Source: Amycolatopsis sp. A133 (GTDB taxonomy: Bacteria > Actinomycetota > Actinomycetes > Mycobacteriales > Pseudonocardiaceae). Taken from it: a stretch of 50,801 nt of DNA. A program made the translations under genes and the position numbers. Positions 16,085 through 24,383 of the stretch are shown piece by piece. How positions within the stretch are numbered: the stretch's first letter is position 1; each line of letters opens with the position of its first letter. The stretch lies in the NCBI RefSeq assembly GCF_031082405.1, contig NZ_JAVHJU010000048.1:1-50801 (forward strand), given 5' to 3'. The notes below the pieces were generated by a model. The model made no database searches, had not been told where the DNA came from, and saw nothing but the letters and a program-made list of their open reading frames with translations.

Positions 16085-17239
16085 CTAGGCGGCGCCCGCG
16101 AAGGCCAGCGCCTCTGTCCACGGAGACCGGGCGGCGACGCGGCGGCGGTACTTCATGATCTCGCGCGGGCGGTCGACGGTGAGCGCACCGGCGAGCCGGT
16201 CGCCGCGGCGGTAGAGCGTCACCCCGCCCGCGGACACCACTTCGTCGGCGTGCGGGGTGCCGACGAACTGGATGCGCCGGCCGTACCAGTCGGACCAGAA
16301 GTACGGCACGGCTTCGAGGGGGCGGGCCGAGGCGGGGTCCAGCGCGTGCCGCGCGGCGGCCGCACCCTGCTCGGCCGCGTTCGTCCAGTGCTCGAGCCGC
16401 ACGCCGAGGCCGTCGAACAGCGGGTTCGGCACGTGCGCGACGTCGCCCGCCGCGTAGACGCCCGGTGGACCCGCCGCCAGCGTCGCGTCGCACACCACCC
16501 CGCGGTCGCGCTCGTGCAGCGTCAGCCCGCTGCCTTCCAGCCAGCCCGTGGCCGGCACCGCGCCGATGCCGGCGACGACGAGGTCCGCGGGCAGGACCTC
16601 GCCACCCGCCAGGTGCACGCCGTCGCCGGCCACGCCGGTGACCTCGGTGGCGAGCCGCAGCTCGGTGCCGGCCGCGTGGTGCAGCGCGATCAGGCGCGCC
16701 CCGGCGGTCTCCCCCACCGCGCGGGCGAGCGGGACGGCGGACGCCTCGACGATCGTCACCGGCAGGCCGCGCCTGCGCGCCGCCGACGCCACTTCCGAGC
16801 CGATGAACCCGGCACCGATCACGACCGTGCGGGCACCGGCGTCCAGCGCGGCGCGCACCGCGACGGCGTCCTCGGCCGTCCGGAGCGTGCGCGCGCCGGG
16901 AAGGCGGCGCGCGGTCGCGCCGGTGGCGATGACGAGGGCGTCGTAACGCACAGCCGTCCCGGCGACCGCGACTTCGCGCGCGCCGGTGTCCAGGCTTTCC
17001 GCCGGGGCGCCCAGCACCAGTTCGACGCCGAGGTCGTCCCGCAGCACCGCTTCCGGGTGGAACGGCTCGACGCGGGACGGGCCGCCGGCGTCGAGGAACG
17101 CCTTCGACAGCGGAGGCCGGTCGTAGGGCAGGTGCTCTTCGGCGCCGACGAGGACGATCCGGCCGCGGTAGCCGGTGCGGCGCGCGGACTCCACCGCGCG
17201 CAGCCCGGCCAGCGAGGCACCCACGACGACGAGGGTCAT
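16085..17239 (-). CDS. FAD-dependent ferredoxin/rubredoxin reductase
   Basis: A 384-residue two-dinucleotide-fold flavoprotein. An FAD motif opens the protein (LVVVGASLAGLRAVESAR), an NADH motif lies near residue 145 (VVIGAGFIGSEVASAA) and the second FAD motif is VYAAGDVAHVPN. It fits the oxygenase-coupled NADH:ferredoxin reductase class with a C-terminal reductase domain (YFWSDWYGRRIQFVG). It would pass electrons from NADH to the ferredoxin just upstream or to the rubredoxin of AlkB. ATG 17239 overlaps the ferredoxin stop (ATGA). Confidence 0.92.
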   Translation of the reverse strand: MTLVVVGASLAGLRAVESARRTGYRGRIVLVGAEEHLPYDRPPLSKAFLDAGGPSRVEPFHPEAVLRDDLGVELVLGAPAESLDTGAREVAVAGTAVRYDALVIATGATARRLPGARTLRTAEDAVAVRAALDAGARTVVIGAGFIGSEVASAARRRGLPVTIVEASAVPLARAVGETAGARLIALHHAAGTELRLATEVTGVAGDGVHLAGGEVLPADLVVAGIGAVPATGWLEGSGLTLHERDRGVVCDATLAAGPPGVYAAGDVAHVPNPLFDGLGVRLEHWTNAAEQGAAAARHALDPASARPLEAVPYFWSDWYGRRIQFVGTPHADEVVSAGGVTLYRRGDRLAGALTVDRPREIMKYRRRVAARSPWTEALAFAGAA

Positions 17240-17424
17240 GTCAGCTTCAGCGCGAGCACCGGGCAGGCGTCCACCGCCGCGGCGACGTCCTGCCGGTGCT
17301 GCTCGCCGGGCCGGTCGTCGAGCACGACGACCGTGCCGTCCTCGCCCACCTCGAAGAAGTCCGGCGCCATCGCCTCGCACATGCCGAGGCCGTCGCACTT
17401 CGCGCGGTCCGCGTCGATCCGCAT
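17236..17424 (-). CDS. Single-cluster ferredoxin (CxxGxxC type)
   Basis: A 62-residue ferredoxin with CDGLGMC and a later CP (VDACPVLAL), the cysteine pattern of the small 3Fe-4S or 4Fe-4S ferredoxins that serve P450s. A Gly replaces the central Cys. Its ATG shares a base with the AlkB stop (TGATG) and its stop overlaps the reductase start, so the three are tightly coupled. A ferredoxin here is notable because AlkB already carries its own rubredoxin. Confidence 0.9.
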   Translation of the reverse strand: MRIDADRAKCDGLGMCEAMAPDFFEVGEDGTVVVLDDRPGEQHRQDVAAAVDACPVLALKLT

Positions 17425-18815
17425 CACGCACCCACCCGGCCCGGCGCGACGAAGTCGACCTTCTCGCGCACCCCGCAGTCGGGGCAGCACCAGGAGTCCG
17501 GGATCGCCGACCACGGCGTGCCGGCCGGGAAACCCTCGCGCGGGTCGCCGAGCTTCTCGTCGTAGACGTACCCGCAGCCCGGGCACATGCCGCCTTCGGT
17601 GGCGTCGCCGCGGGTGTCGGTGTGCTCCGGCGCGGCGGCGGTGACGCGGGTTCCGTACCGCGCGAGGACTTTCGCGCGCTTCGAAGGCTGTATGTTCGCG
17701 CGCGAGATGTCGCCGTCGAAGTGGGCGAGCACGCGCGGGTCCATCACCCGGCGCCACAGCGGCGGGATGAGCGCGAGCACGATCATCCCGGCGTACCCGG
17801 TGGGCAGCACCGGCGACTCGGCGAAGTCGCGCAACGTCTGGTAGCGCCGCGTCGGGTTGGCGTGGTGGTCGCTGTGCCGCTGCAGGTGGTAGAGCAGGAC
17901 GTTGGTGGCGATGTTGTTGGAGTTCCAGCTGTGGCTGGGATCCACGCGCTCGTGGCGGCGCTTCCCGGGTGCGCCGACGCGCCGGCGCAGCATGCCGTAG
18001 TGCTCCATGTAGTTGACGACCTCCAGCAGCGAGAAGCCGATCACGGCCTGGATCACCAGGTAGGGCAGGATGCCGGCGCCGAGCCAGGCGACCATGGCCG
18101 CCCAGAGCACCGCGGACATCAGCCAGGCGTTGAGGACGTCGTTGCCGAGGCGGAACGGGTGCTTGTCCCGGCGGGCGTAGCGCTTGCGCTCCAGGCGCCA
18201 CGCGGATCGCAGCGAGCCGAAGACCGTGCGCGGCCAGAAGCGGTAGAAGCTTTCGCCGACGCGGCTGCTCGCCGGGTCCTCCGGCGTCGCGACGCGGACG
18301 TGGTGGCCACGGTTGTGCTCGATGTAGAAGTGACCGTAGAAGCTCTGCGCCAGCGCGATCTTCGACAGCCAGCGCTCGTGGCTCTCCTTCTTGTGGCCCA
18401 GTTCGTGCGCGGTGTTGATGCCGATCCCGCCGATGCAGCCGATGGAGATCGCCAGCCCGATCTTGTCGGCGACGGTCAGGTCGCCGCGGGCGATCAGCCA
18501 GAACGCGGCGGCGAAGCCGAGGTACTGGACCGGCAGGAACGCGAAGGTGATCCAGCGGTAGTAGCGGTCTTTCTCCAGCCGTTCGATGACGTCGTCGGGC
18601 GGGTTGCTGCGGTCGAGCCCGGCGACGAGGTCGATCAGCGGCACGACCACGAGGATCACGACCGGCCCGATCCAGAACCAGCCGCCCCAGCCGGTGGCGG
18701 CGTGCAGGCCGATGGCGAGGAACGCGAGCGAGGGGACGACCAGGCCGATCAGCCACAGGTAGCGCTTGCGGTCGCGCCAGAGCGCGGTCGAGCCGGCGGG
18801 CACGGTTGCGGTCAT
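17424..18815 (-). CDS. alkB: Alkane 1-monooxygenase fused to rubredoxin
   Basis: A 463-residue membrane diiron hydroxylase of medium or long alkanes to 1-alkanols. Six hydrophobic segments surround the histidine boxes HELGHKK (137-143), EHNRGHH (166-172) and LQRHSDHHA, with NYMEHYG between. Residues 410-463 are a complete rubredoxin with CPGCGYVYDE and CCPDCG, joined by a linker, so electron donor and oxygenase are one chain. ATG 18815 has an excellent GGAGGAGG site. It leads the alkB-ferredoxin-reductase-tetR operon. Confidence 0.96.
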   Translation of the reverse strand: MTATVPAGSTALWRDRKRYLWLIGLVVPSLAFLAIGLHAATGWGGWFWIGPVVILVVVPLIDLVAGLDRSNPPDDVIERLEKDRYYRWITFAFLPVQYLGFAAAFWLIARGDLTVADKIGLAISIGCIGGIGINTAHELGHKKESHERWLSKIALAQSFYGHFYIEHNRGHHVRVATPEDPASSRVGESFYRFWPRTVFGSLRSAWRLERKRYARRDKHPFRLGNDVLNAWLMSAVLWAAMVAWLGAGILPYLVIQAVIGFSLLEVVNYMEHYGMLRRRVGAPGKRRHERVDPSHSWNSNNIATNVLLYHLQRHSDHHANPTRRYQTLRDFAESPVLPTGYAGMIVLALIPPLWRRVMDPRVLAHFDGDISRANIQPSKRAKVLARYGTRVTAAAPEHTDTRGDATEGGMCPGCGYVYDEKLGDPREGFPAGTPWSAIPDSWCCPDCGVREKVDFVAPGRVGA

Positions 18816-18935
18816 GACGCCCTCCTCCGTTGGCTGGGTTTACAGGACTTTAGGCGGTGTCTATCCCGCTTGACAATAGCTCGACCGATGTAAAACCTTG
18901 CGCGGCTCGGTATCCTGGGGAGCGGGTGAGGAGCA
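18816..18935. promoter_or_regulatory. Divergent promoter region of the alkane operon
   Basis: 120 AT-richer bases separate alkB from the rightward gene. On the minus strand TTGTCA and TAAAGT are 18 bases apart, a plausible promoter for alkB. TGTC/GACA half-sites (18858-18861, 18872-18875) and outer TTTACA/TGTAAA half-sites (18839, 18889) are candidate binding sites for the TetR protein. Confidence 0.35.
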
Positions 18936-19232
18936 GTGGCGGACGAACCGGTGGTCGTGCCGAACTTCCGGGGACGGCAGGCGCTCGACGCGTGGCTGTC
19001 CGGCCACGACGCGGGATTGCTGTTGCAGGGACCCGATCCCGACAGCCCGCACCCCTTGATGAACGGCCTGGTGGCCGCCCAGCTGCCCGCCGCGGGCGCG
19101 CGCGTGGCCCGCTGGACGACGGTGACGGTGTGGATCACCGGCGGCGGAGACCCCAGCGGAGTCCGCGAACCGCGGCGGCCGTTGCCGGAACCGCGAGAGG
19201 ACGTGGGGTTCGGCGAGCCGGACGACGGCTGA
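18936..19232 (+). CDS. Conserved actinobacterial hypothetical protein
   Basis: 98 residues starting at GTG 18936 behind GTGAGGAG. The sequence VPNFRGRQALDAWLSGHDAGLLLQGPDPDSPHP and RWTTVTVWIT look like a small conserved actinobacterial family of unknown function; the C-terminus is charged and probably disordered. No signal peptide or membrane segment is present. It is divergent from alkB but nothing links it functionally. Confidence 0.7.
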   Translation: MADEPVVVPNFRGRQALDAWLSGHDAGLLLQGPDPDSPHPLMNGLVAAQLPAAGARVARWTTVTVWITGGGDPSGVREPRRPLPEPREDVGFGEPDDG

Positions 19233-19291
19233 GCCCGCACCTGCGCGAGTGATCACTCCGACCTTGGCTCGGCCGCCAGCCGGGGGACGGT

Positions 19292-19443
19292 GCGAATCCC
19301 GGGCCGCCGACGACTCCGGGTCCGGCGCACGCCCGACCCCCGCCACCCGCCACCCGCGCAGGCTGCCCCCGGACACTTGGACCACCGTCCGCCAGTCGGG
19401 ACCGCGCGAATCCGGGCCGCCGGCGACTCCGGGTCCGGCGCAC
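19292..19443. repeat. Imperfect direct repeat pair
   Basis: 19292-19330 and 19406-19443 are nearly identical: one base deleted and one substituted over 38 bases, both followed by CCCGACCC-rich DNA. They lie between convergent genes in a stretch (19233-19509) with no convincing coding sequence. Confidence 0.6.
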
Positions 19444-19509
19444 CCGCACCCCCGACCCGCCACCAGGGACTTCGGGTCGAACACACCACGCGCCTCCCGG
19501 GGCCGCACC

Positions 19510-19875
19510 TCAGCCGAGCAAATCCAGCGGATCCCGAGCCGCCAGCGCCTCGGCGTCCGGCACACCCACACGCCCCGCCACCCGCCGCCGGGCGCGCACC
19601 TCCGCCGCCGTGCGCGGCCGGAACTGCGGTTCGCGACCACAGCCGCACGGCTCGAAGCCCTCGTACTTCAGCCCGGCCGCCAGGACCGCGCCGACCGCGG
19701 CCCAGCCCGAACCGTCGCGACGCGGGGGTGCGGCGAAGTCGTGACCGGCGAAGACCATCGGCTCACGACACCCCGGACACCGGTGCCGGGCCCCGTCCCA
19801 GAGGTGCTTGACACTCCGGCGGCACGGCACGCAGACGTAGTGGACCTTGTAAACGACCTCGCCGTACCGGCACAT
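19510..19875 (-). CDS. Zinc-ribbon-like hypothetical protein
   Basis: 121 residues starting at ATG 19875. Early cysteines in CVPCRRSVK and CPGC, spaced like a rubredoxin-type zinc ribbon, are followed by GFEPCGCGREPQFRPRT. An acidic/arginine C-terminal segment ends in DPLDLLG. It is probably a small metal-binding cytoplasmic protein. No clear ribosome binding site is visible, so the start is uncertain. Confidence 0.6.
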   Translation of the reverse strand: MCRYGEVVYKVHYVCVPCRRSVKHLWDGARHRCPGCREPMVFAGHDFAAPPRRDGSGWAAVGAVLAAGLKYEGFEPCGCGREPQFRPRTAAEVRARRRVAGRVGVPDAEALAARDPLDLLG

Positions 19876-20389
19876 GCACCGCAGGCTACCCGGGCACTCG
19901 CACCCCGGCGTTCCGCCTTTTCCACGCCGGCCGGGACTTCCCCGGGCTCCCGTGACGAAGATCATCTTGTCCCGCCCGCAACCGACAGTCGCCCCCACAG
20001 TGCCTCTCCAGGCAGCCGCCGTGCCCGTTTTTCCCGCCTTGCGAACGCTTCGGCGCGGCGAACCGGACGAATTCACTTTCACCCGTTCGGCCCAGTGTGC
20101 AACTTGTCGAAATCCGCGCCGGGGCCGACACCTGAGGAAATGCCGGTAATCGCCCCGGAGCACACAGTAAACACCGTTCTCCGCCAGCCGGACGGGTGTC
20201 CGGAAGGCGGGTCTCAACGACCGGCACATCGGGGTTCGTGGTAAAAAACGGACCCTGATCGATTTCGCGGCAACACGGAGGGTGAGGCGAAGACGGGTGA
20301 CGGCGGCCGCTGTGTCCCATCGTCGTGTCCGCTTCCTCGTCCGGGTCCCCATTCCTCGCCGACCGTCACTCAGGAGTTCGTGAACCGCC
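19876..20389. other. Gene-free interval upstream of the conservon
   Basis: No supported coding sequence over about 510 bases. The right part is AT-richer (GTGGTAAAAAACGG near 20237) and must contain the cvn promoter. I see no clear -10/-35 pair or operator that I would defend. Confidence 0.45.
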
Positions 20390-22792
20390 GTGCTGAACAA
20401 AGACCCCAGAGACGAGTCGGACAAGCCGTACGACAAGTCGATCCGCAAAAGGCTGACCAGGACCGTTCTCATTCCCAGCGTGACACTGCTGGTGCTGTGG
20501 ATCGCGGTCTCCTCCTACTTCCTCTTCAACGGCGTTTACGTCCGGCTGGTCGCGGCTTCCGTGCGTGAGGTGTCGATCCCCGCCGCCACCGCGCTCGCCG
20601 AGTTCCAGAAGGAACGCCAGACCGCGCTGCAGTACCTCGACGACCCGGCGCTCGGCCCGGCCCGGCTCCAGCAGCAGCAGCAGGCCACCGACGAGAAGCT
20701 CACCGCGCTGAAGGACGCCTTCGCCGCGACGATCTCCAACGCGCCGGACGAGATCGCGTCCAAGGTCAACGCGCTGAAGTCCCAGTTCGACCAGCTGCCG
20801 GTGCTGCGCTCGCAGATCAGCTTCCGCAGCATCGACCGCGCCCAGGTCAACACCTACTACAACGGCGTGATGGACACCGCGTCCAACCTCTTCGACACCC
20901 AGGCCCGGATCGTCCCCGACTCCGAAGCCGCGACCGGTGGCATCACGGCGACGTCGGTCTTCCGCGCCGGCGACATGATGTCGCGCGAGACGTCGCTGGT
21001 CTCGACGGCCTTCGCCGCCGGGACGTTCGCGCCCGACGACTTCGCCCAGTTCGCGCAGCTGTCCGGGATCTACCGGACCCAGCTGGCGCAGGTCGCGCCG
21101 TTCCTCGACGCGAGCGTCCGCGACCGGTACCAGGCGCTGAGCACCAGCACGGCCTGGCGGCAGCTGGCGACCGCCGAAGACGCGATCGTCAAGCACGGCC
21201 CGTGGTCGCCCGGCGAGCAGAACTCCGTGCCGGTGTCCGGGACGGACTGGCAGAACGCGACGACCCAGGTCGCCCAGGGCCTCAACGAACTCGCCATCAC
21301 CCAGGCGGACAAGGTCTCGGCGGCCGCGATCGACGCCGGTGACGCGCAGCTGCGCAACGTGATCATCGGCAGCATCGTCGCCCTGCTGGCGTCGCTGGCG
21401 GCGATCATCGTCGCGGTGCGGGTGTCCCGCTCGCTCGTCGACCGCGCGCTGATGACGCGCCTCGCGCGGCTGCGCAACGACTCGCTCGACCTCGCCCGCA
21501 ACAGGCTGCCGGACATCGTGGAGCGGCTGAAGAGCGGCGAAGCCGTGGACCTCAAGGAAGAACTCCCCCGGCTCGACCACGGCCGCGACGAGATCGGGCA
21601 GGTGGCGGAGGCGTTCAACGTCGCTCAGCTGACCGCCGTCAACGCCGCGGCCAGCGAGGCGAAGGCCCGCAGCGGCGTGCACAACGTGTTCCTCGGCATC
21701 GCGCACCGCAACCAGGTCCTCGTCCACCAGCAGCTGCAGATCCTCGACGAGATGGAAGCGCGGGAGGACGACTCGACGCAGCTGGCGTCGCTGTTCCAGC
21801 TCGACCACCTCGCCGCCCGCGCCCGCCGCACCACCGAGAACCTGATCATCCTCGGCGGGAAGCAGCCCGGCCGCCGCTGGCGCAAGCCGGTCGCGCTGAT
21901 GGAGGTGCTGCGGGCCGCCGTCTCGGAGACCGAGCAGTACGCCCGGGTCCAGGTCGAACAGGTCGCCGACGTCGCCATCGTCGGCGCCGCGGTGGCCGAC
22001 ACGATCCACCTGATCGCCGAGCTGGTCGACAACGCGACGTCGTTCTCGCCGCCCGGCTCGCCCGTCGAGGTGACCAGCCGCATGGTCGCGCGCGGCGTCG
22101 TCGTCGACGTGTCGGACCAGGGGCTCGGCATGAAGGACGGCGTCCGCGAGTGGGCCAACGCGATGATGGCCGAAGCGCCCGAGTTCGACGCGATGGCCCT
22201 GCGGGCCGACTCCAGCCTCGGCCTGTTCGTGGTCGCGCGCCTGGCGGCCCGGCTCGGCATCACCGTCACCTTCGACCCGTCCCGCTACGGCGGCCTCCGC
22301 GCCACCGTCCTCATTCCCTCCCAGCACCTGGCCGGCGAGCACGCCGACCGGGCCGACGGCCCCGGGTCGACGCCGGCGGAGGACACCGCGGTCCTCGCCC
22401 CGGTGGGGGCCCCGGCGCCGCAGGCAGCAGAAAGCCCGCTCCGCACGATGGACACGCCCAGCTCGTTCAGCGGCCAGATCCCGATGAAGCGAGAAACCAA
22501 GCCGAGGCCGTACCCGGCCCGCGCGCTCACCCCGCCCGACGCCCTGCCGTCCGTGCCGGTGGCGACGCCGGAGCCGGCCGTCGTCACCCCGGCGACGGAC
22601 GTGCAGCCGACCGACGACCGGCCCCGGCTGCCCCGGCGCGAGCCGCAGCAGAACCTCGTCGCCCAGCTCGAGCACGAACCCGACGACAGCCAGGACGAGG
22701 TCGTGGCCCCGGGGGAAGGCACCGCGCGGACGCTCGCGGCGTTCCACAAGGGCACCCGGCGCGGACGCGGCGGGCCGGACGACGACTCGTGA
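20390..22792 (+). CDS. cvnA: Conservon histidine-kinase-like sensor CvnA
   Basis: An 800-residue membrane sensor starting at GTG 20390. A helix at about 27-48 and another at about 320-345 flank an extracellular nitrate/nitrite-sensor-like (NIT) helical domain. A HAMP-like linker, a dimerisation region with HRNQVLVHQQLQ and an HATPase core (ELVDNATSFSPPGSP, DQGLGM) follow, then a long Pro/Ala-rich disordered tail. It leads the cvnA-B-C-D cassette, which in Streptomyces forms a membrane complex resembling eukaryotic G-protein-coupled signalling. Confidence 0.93.
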   Translation: MLNKDPRDESDKPYDKSIRKRLTRTVLIPSVTLLVLWIAVSSYFLFNGVYVRLVAASVREVSIPAATALAEFQKERQTALQYLDDPALGPARLQQQQQATDEKLTALKDAFAATISNAPDEIASKVNALKSQFDQLPVLRSQISFRSIDRAQVNTYYNGVMDTASNLFDTQARIVPDSEAATGGITATSVFRAGDMMSRETSLVSTAFAAGTFAPDDFAQFAQLSGIYRTQLAQVAPFLDASVRDRYQALSTSTAWRQLATAEDAIVKHGPWSPGEQNSVPVSGTDWQNATTQVAQGLNELAITQADKVSAAAIDAGDAQLRNVIIGSIVALLASLAAIIVAVRVSRSLVDRALMTRLARLRNDSLDLARNRLPDIVERLKSGEAVDLKEELPRLDHGRDEIGQVAEAFNVAQLTAVNAAASEAKARSGVHNVFLGIAHRNQVLVHQQLQILDEMEAREDDSTQLASLFQLDHLAARARRTTENLIILGGKQPGRRWRKPVALMEVLRAAVSETEQYARVQVEQVADVAIVGAAVADTIHLIAELVDNATSFSPPGSPVEVTSRMVARGVVVDVSDQGLGMKDGVREWANAMMAEAPEFDAMALRADSSLGLFVVARLAARLGITVTFDPSRYGGLRATVLIPSQHLAGEHADRADGPGSTPAEDTAVLAPVGAPAPQAAESPLRTMDTPSSFSGQIPMKRETKPRPYPARALTPPDALPSVPVATPEPAVVTPATDVQPTDDRPRLPRREPQQNLVAQLEHEPDDSQDEVVAPGEGTARTLAAFHKGTRRGRGGPDDDS

Positions 22793-22845
22793 TCCGCGCC
22801 AGCACACAGGAAAGTCCACACAGGAAAGTCAGGGTCTGACGTCGA

Positions 22846-23271
22846 ATGAACGAGTACGGGAACCCCAAACCCGATCTCAACTGGCTGCTTGACGACATGG
22901 TGAACCGCGTGGTCGGCGCGCAGAACGCCATCGTGCTGTCCGCCGACGGGCTGCTGATCGGCAAGTCGGCCGGGATGAGCAAGGACGATTCGGACCAGCT
23001 GTCGGCCATCGCCTCCAGCCTGCAGAGCCTCGCCAAGGGGGTGAGCAAGCAGTTCAACCGCGGCCCGGTCCTGCAGAACATGATCGAGATGGAGCGCGGT
23101 TACCTGTTCGTCTCGGCGGCGGGCCAGGGCGCCTGCCTCGCCGTGCTGGCCGCGGACAACGTCGACGTCGAGATGATCGCCTACGAGATGAGCCGGCTCG
23201 TCAAGCGCGTCGGTGACTACATGGCGTCCGCGCCGCGGGAAGCGGCGTCGGTCCTGCGGGAGGCCACATGA
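22846..23271 (+). CDS. cvnB: Roadblock/LC7-domain protein CvnB
   Basis: 141 residues with the Roadblock/LC7 fold (NAIVLSADGLLIGKSAGMSKDDSDQ, then the MIEMERGYLFV strand). Such proteins act with small GTPases as regulators or scaffolds. It lies 53 bases after cvnA, and its stop overlaps the cvnC start (ATGA). Confidence 0.93.
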   Translation: MNEYGNPKPDLNWLLDDMVNRVVGAQNAIVLSADGLLIGKSAGMSKDDSDQLSAIASSLQSLAKGVSKQFNRGPVLQNMIEMERGYLFVSAAGQGACLAVLAADNVDVEMIAYEMSRLVKRVGDYMASAPREAASVLREAT

Positions 23272-23639
23272 GCTCCGACGAAGGCTGGTACGACGAGGCC
23301 GCCGGGCCGCTGGTCCGGCCGTACACGATCACCAGCGGCCGGACGCCGGCGGGCACCGCGCGGCTGGACCTGTCCACGCAGGTGATGACCCTGCGGTCGG
23401 AGCAGGAGCCGGCCGGGCTGGGCCCGGAGCACGTGGCGATCGTGCAGCTGTGCCGCCACCCGGTGTCCGTCGCCGAGATCGCGGTCTACGTCAAGATCCC
23501 GCTGGGCGTCGTGCGCGTGCTCGTCGGCGACCTGATCGAGCGCGGCCTCGTCATCACGCGGTCCCCTGCCCACAACCCGGCGCAGACGCCGGACCTCGAA
23601 ACACTCCAGGCGGTTCTCGATGGCCTCATCAAGTACTGA
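23268..23639 (+). CDS. cvnC: DUF742 protein CvnC
   Basis: 123 residues of the DUF742 type: VRPYTITSGRTPAG near the start and a winged-helix-like end (ICRHPVS-type block VQLCRHPVSVAEIAVYVKIPLGVVRVLVGDL). It is the third conservon component. Its end overlaps cvnD by 20 bases. Confidence 0.92.
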   Translation: MSSDEGWYDEAAGPLVRPYTITSGRTPAGTARLDLSTQVMTLRSEQEPAGLGPEHVAIVQLCRHPVSVAEIAVYVKIPLGVVRVLVGDLIERGLVITRSPAHNPAQTPDLETLQAVLDGLIKY

Positions 23640-24210
23640 CGGCACCGGGGCCGACATGGTCCCCACTCCCGTCAAGATCATCATCGCGGGTGGTTTCGGC
23701 GCCGGGAAGACCACGATGGTCGGTTCGGTCAGCGAGATCCCGCCGTTGACCACCGAAGAGGTGCTCACCGAGGCGAGCGCCGGCGTCGACGACCTCTCCG
23801 GCGTCGAACGCAAGACGACCACGACGGTCGCGCTGGACTTCGGCCGGATCACGATCTCGCCGCGGCACGTGCTGTACCTGTTCGGGACGCCGGGGCAGGC
23901 GCGCTTCTGGTTCATGTGGGACGACCTGGCCCGCGGGGCGATCGGGACGATCGTGCTGGTCGACACCCGGCGGCTGGAGACCAGTTTCGCCGCGATCGAC
24001 TTCTTCGAGCGCCGGAAGATCCCGTTCGTCGTCGCGGTGAACTGCTTCGACAACGCGCCGCGCTACACCGCCGACGAGATCCGCGAGGCCTTGGTCGTCC
24101 CGGATCGTGTGCCCATCGTCATGTGTGACGCACGCGACCGCGACTCCAGCAAGCTCGCGCTGATCCGCTTGGTCAAGCACGCGATGACGGTGGTTCCGGC
24201 CCGGGTCTGA
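23620..24210 (+). CDS. cvnD: Conservon small GTPase CvnD
   Basis: 196 residues with a Ras-like/MglA-type GTPase core: the P-loop GGFGAGKTT around Lys30, a DFGRI switch region, FGTPGQ and NCFDN. ATG 23620 lies inside cvnC; ATG 23656 is an alternative start nearer the P-loop. It would be the nucleotide switch of the complex. The targets of this particular conservon are unknown, but the nearest downstream genes are a prenyltransferase unit. Confidence 0.93.
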   Translation: MASSSTDGTGADMVPTPVKIIIAGGFGAGKTTMVGSVSEIPPLTTEEVLTEASAGVDDLSGVERKTTTTVALDFGRITISPRHVLYLFGTPGQARFWFMWDDLARGAIGTIVLVDTRRLETSFAAIDFFERRKIPFVVAVNCFDNAPRYTADEIREALVVPDRVPIVMCDARDRDSSKLALIRLVKHAMTVVPARV

Positions 24211-24260
24211 GACCTGCGGTTTGTCCACCCGGTGTCCGCTTTGGTCCGTACCGGACGCTT

Positions 24261-24302
24261 CCGGTGTCCGTTGTGGCCCTGCGTGGCCACGGCGGACACC
24301 GG
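24261..24302 (+). terminator. Long hairpin after the conservon
   Basis: CCGGTGTCCGTTGTGGCC (24261-24278) pairs with 24285-24302 over 18 positions with two G-U wobbles and a 6-base loop. It lies 50 bases after cvnD. It lacks a T-tract but is the natural end of the cvn operon. Confidence 0.6.
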
Positions 24303-24349
24303 AGAACCCACATGGCGCAATTGACTGGACCACTCGGGTGCAGACTTTT

Positions 24350-24383
24350 AGTTGAGCAAGCATCCAACTGATAGCATCCGCTC
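24350..24383 (+). promoter_or_regulatory. Promoter of the prenyltransferase gene, probably leaderless
   Basis: TAGCAT at 24373-24378 lies 6 bases before the GTG start, which has no ribosome binding site, so transcription probably begins at the start codon. An inverted repeat AGTTG-N10-CAACT (from 24350) sits just upstream and could be an operator. A TTGAGC -35 would be unusually close. Confidence 0.4.

Noticed and set aside
17175..18893. Rightward 572-codon frame over the alkane operon
   Set aside because: Antisense shadow of AlkB, ferredoxin and reductase, all of which have conserved motifs.
19253..19648. Leftward 131-codon frame
   Set aside because: It covers the repeat-rich gap and the end of the zinc-ribbon gene, with low-complexity translation.
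20366..22819. Long antisense open frame (817 codons) over cvnA
   Set aside because: Opposite-strand shadow of a high-GC gene. Its translation is Arg/Asp/Val-rich with no domain, while the forward frame is a clear CvnA.
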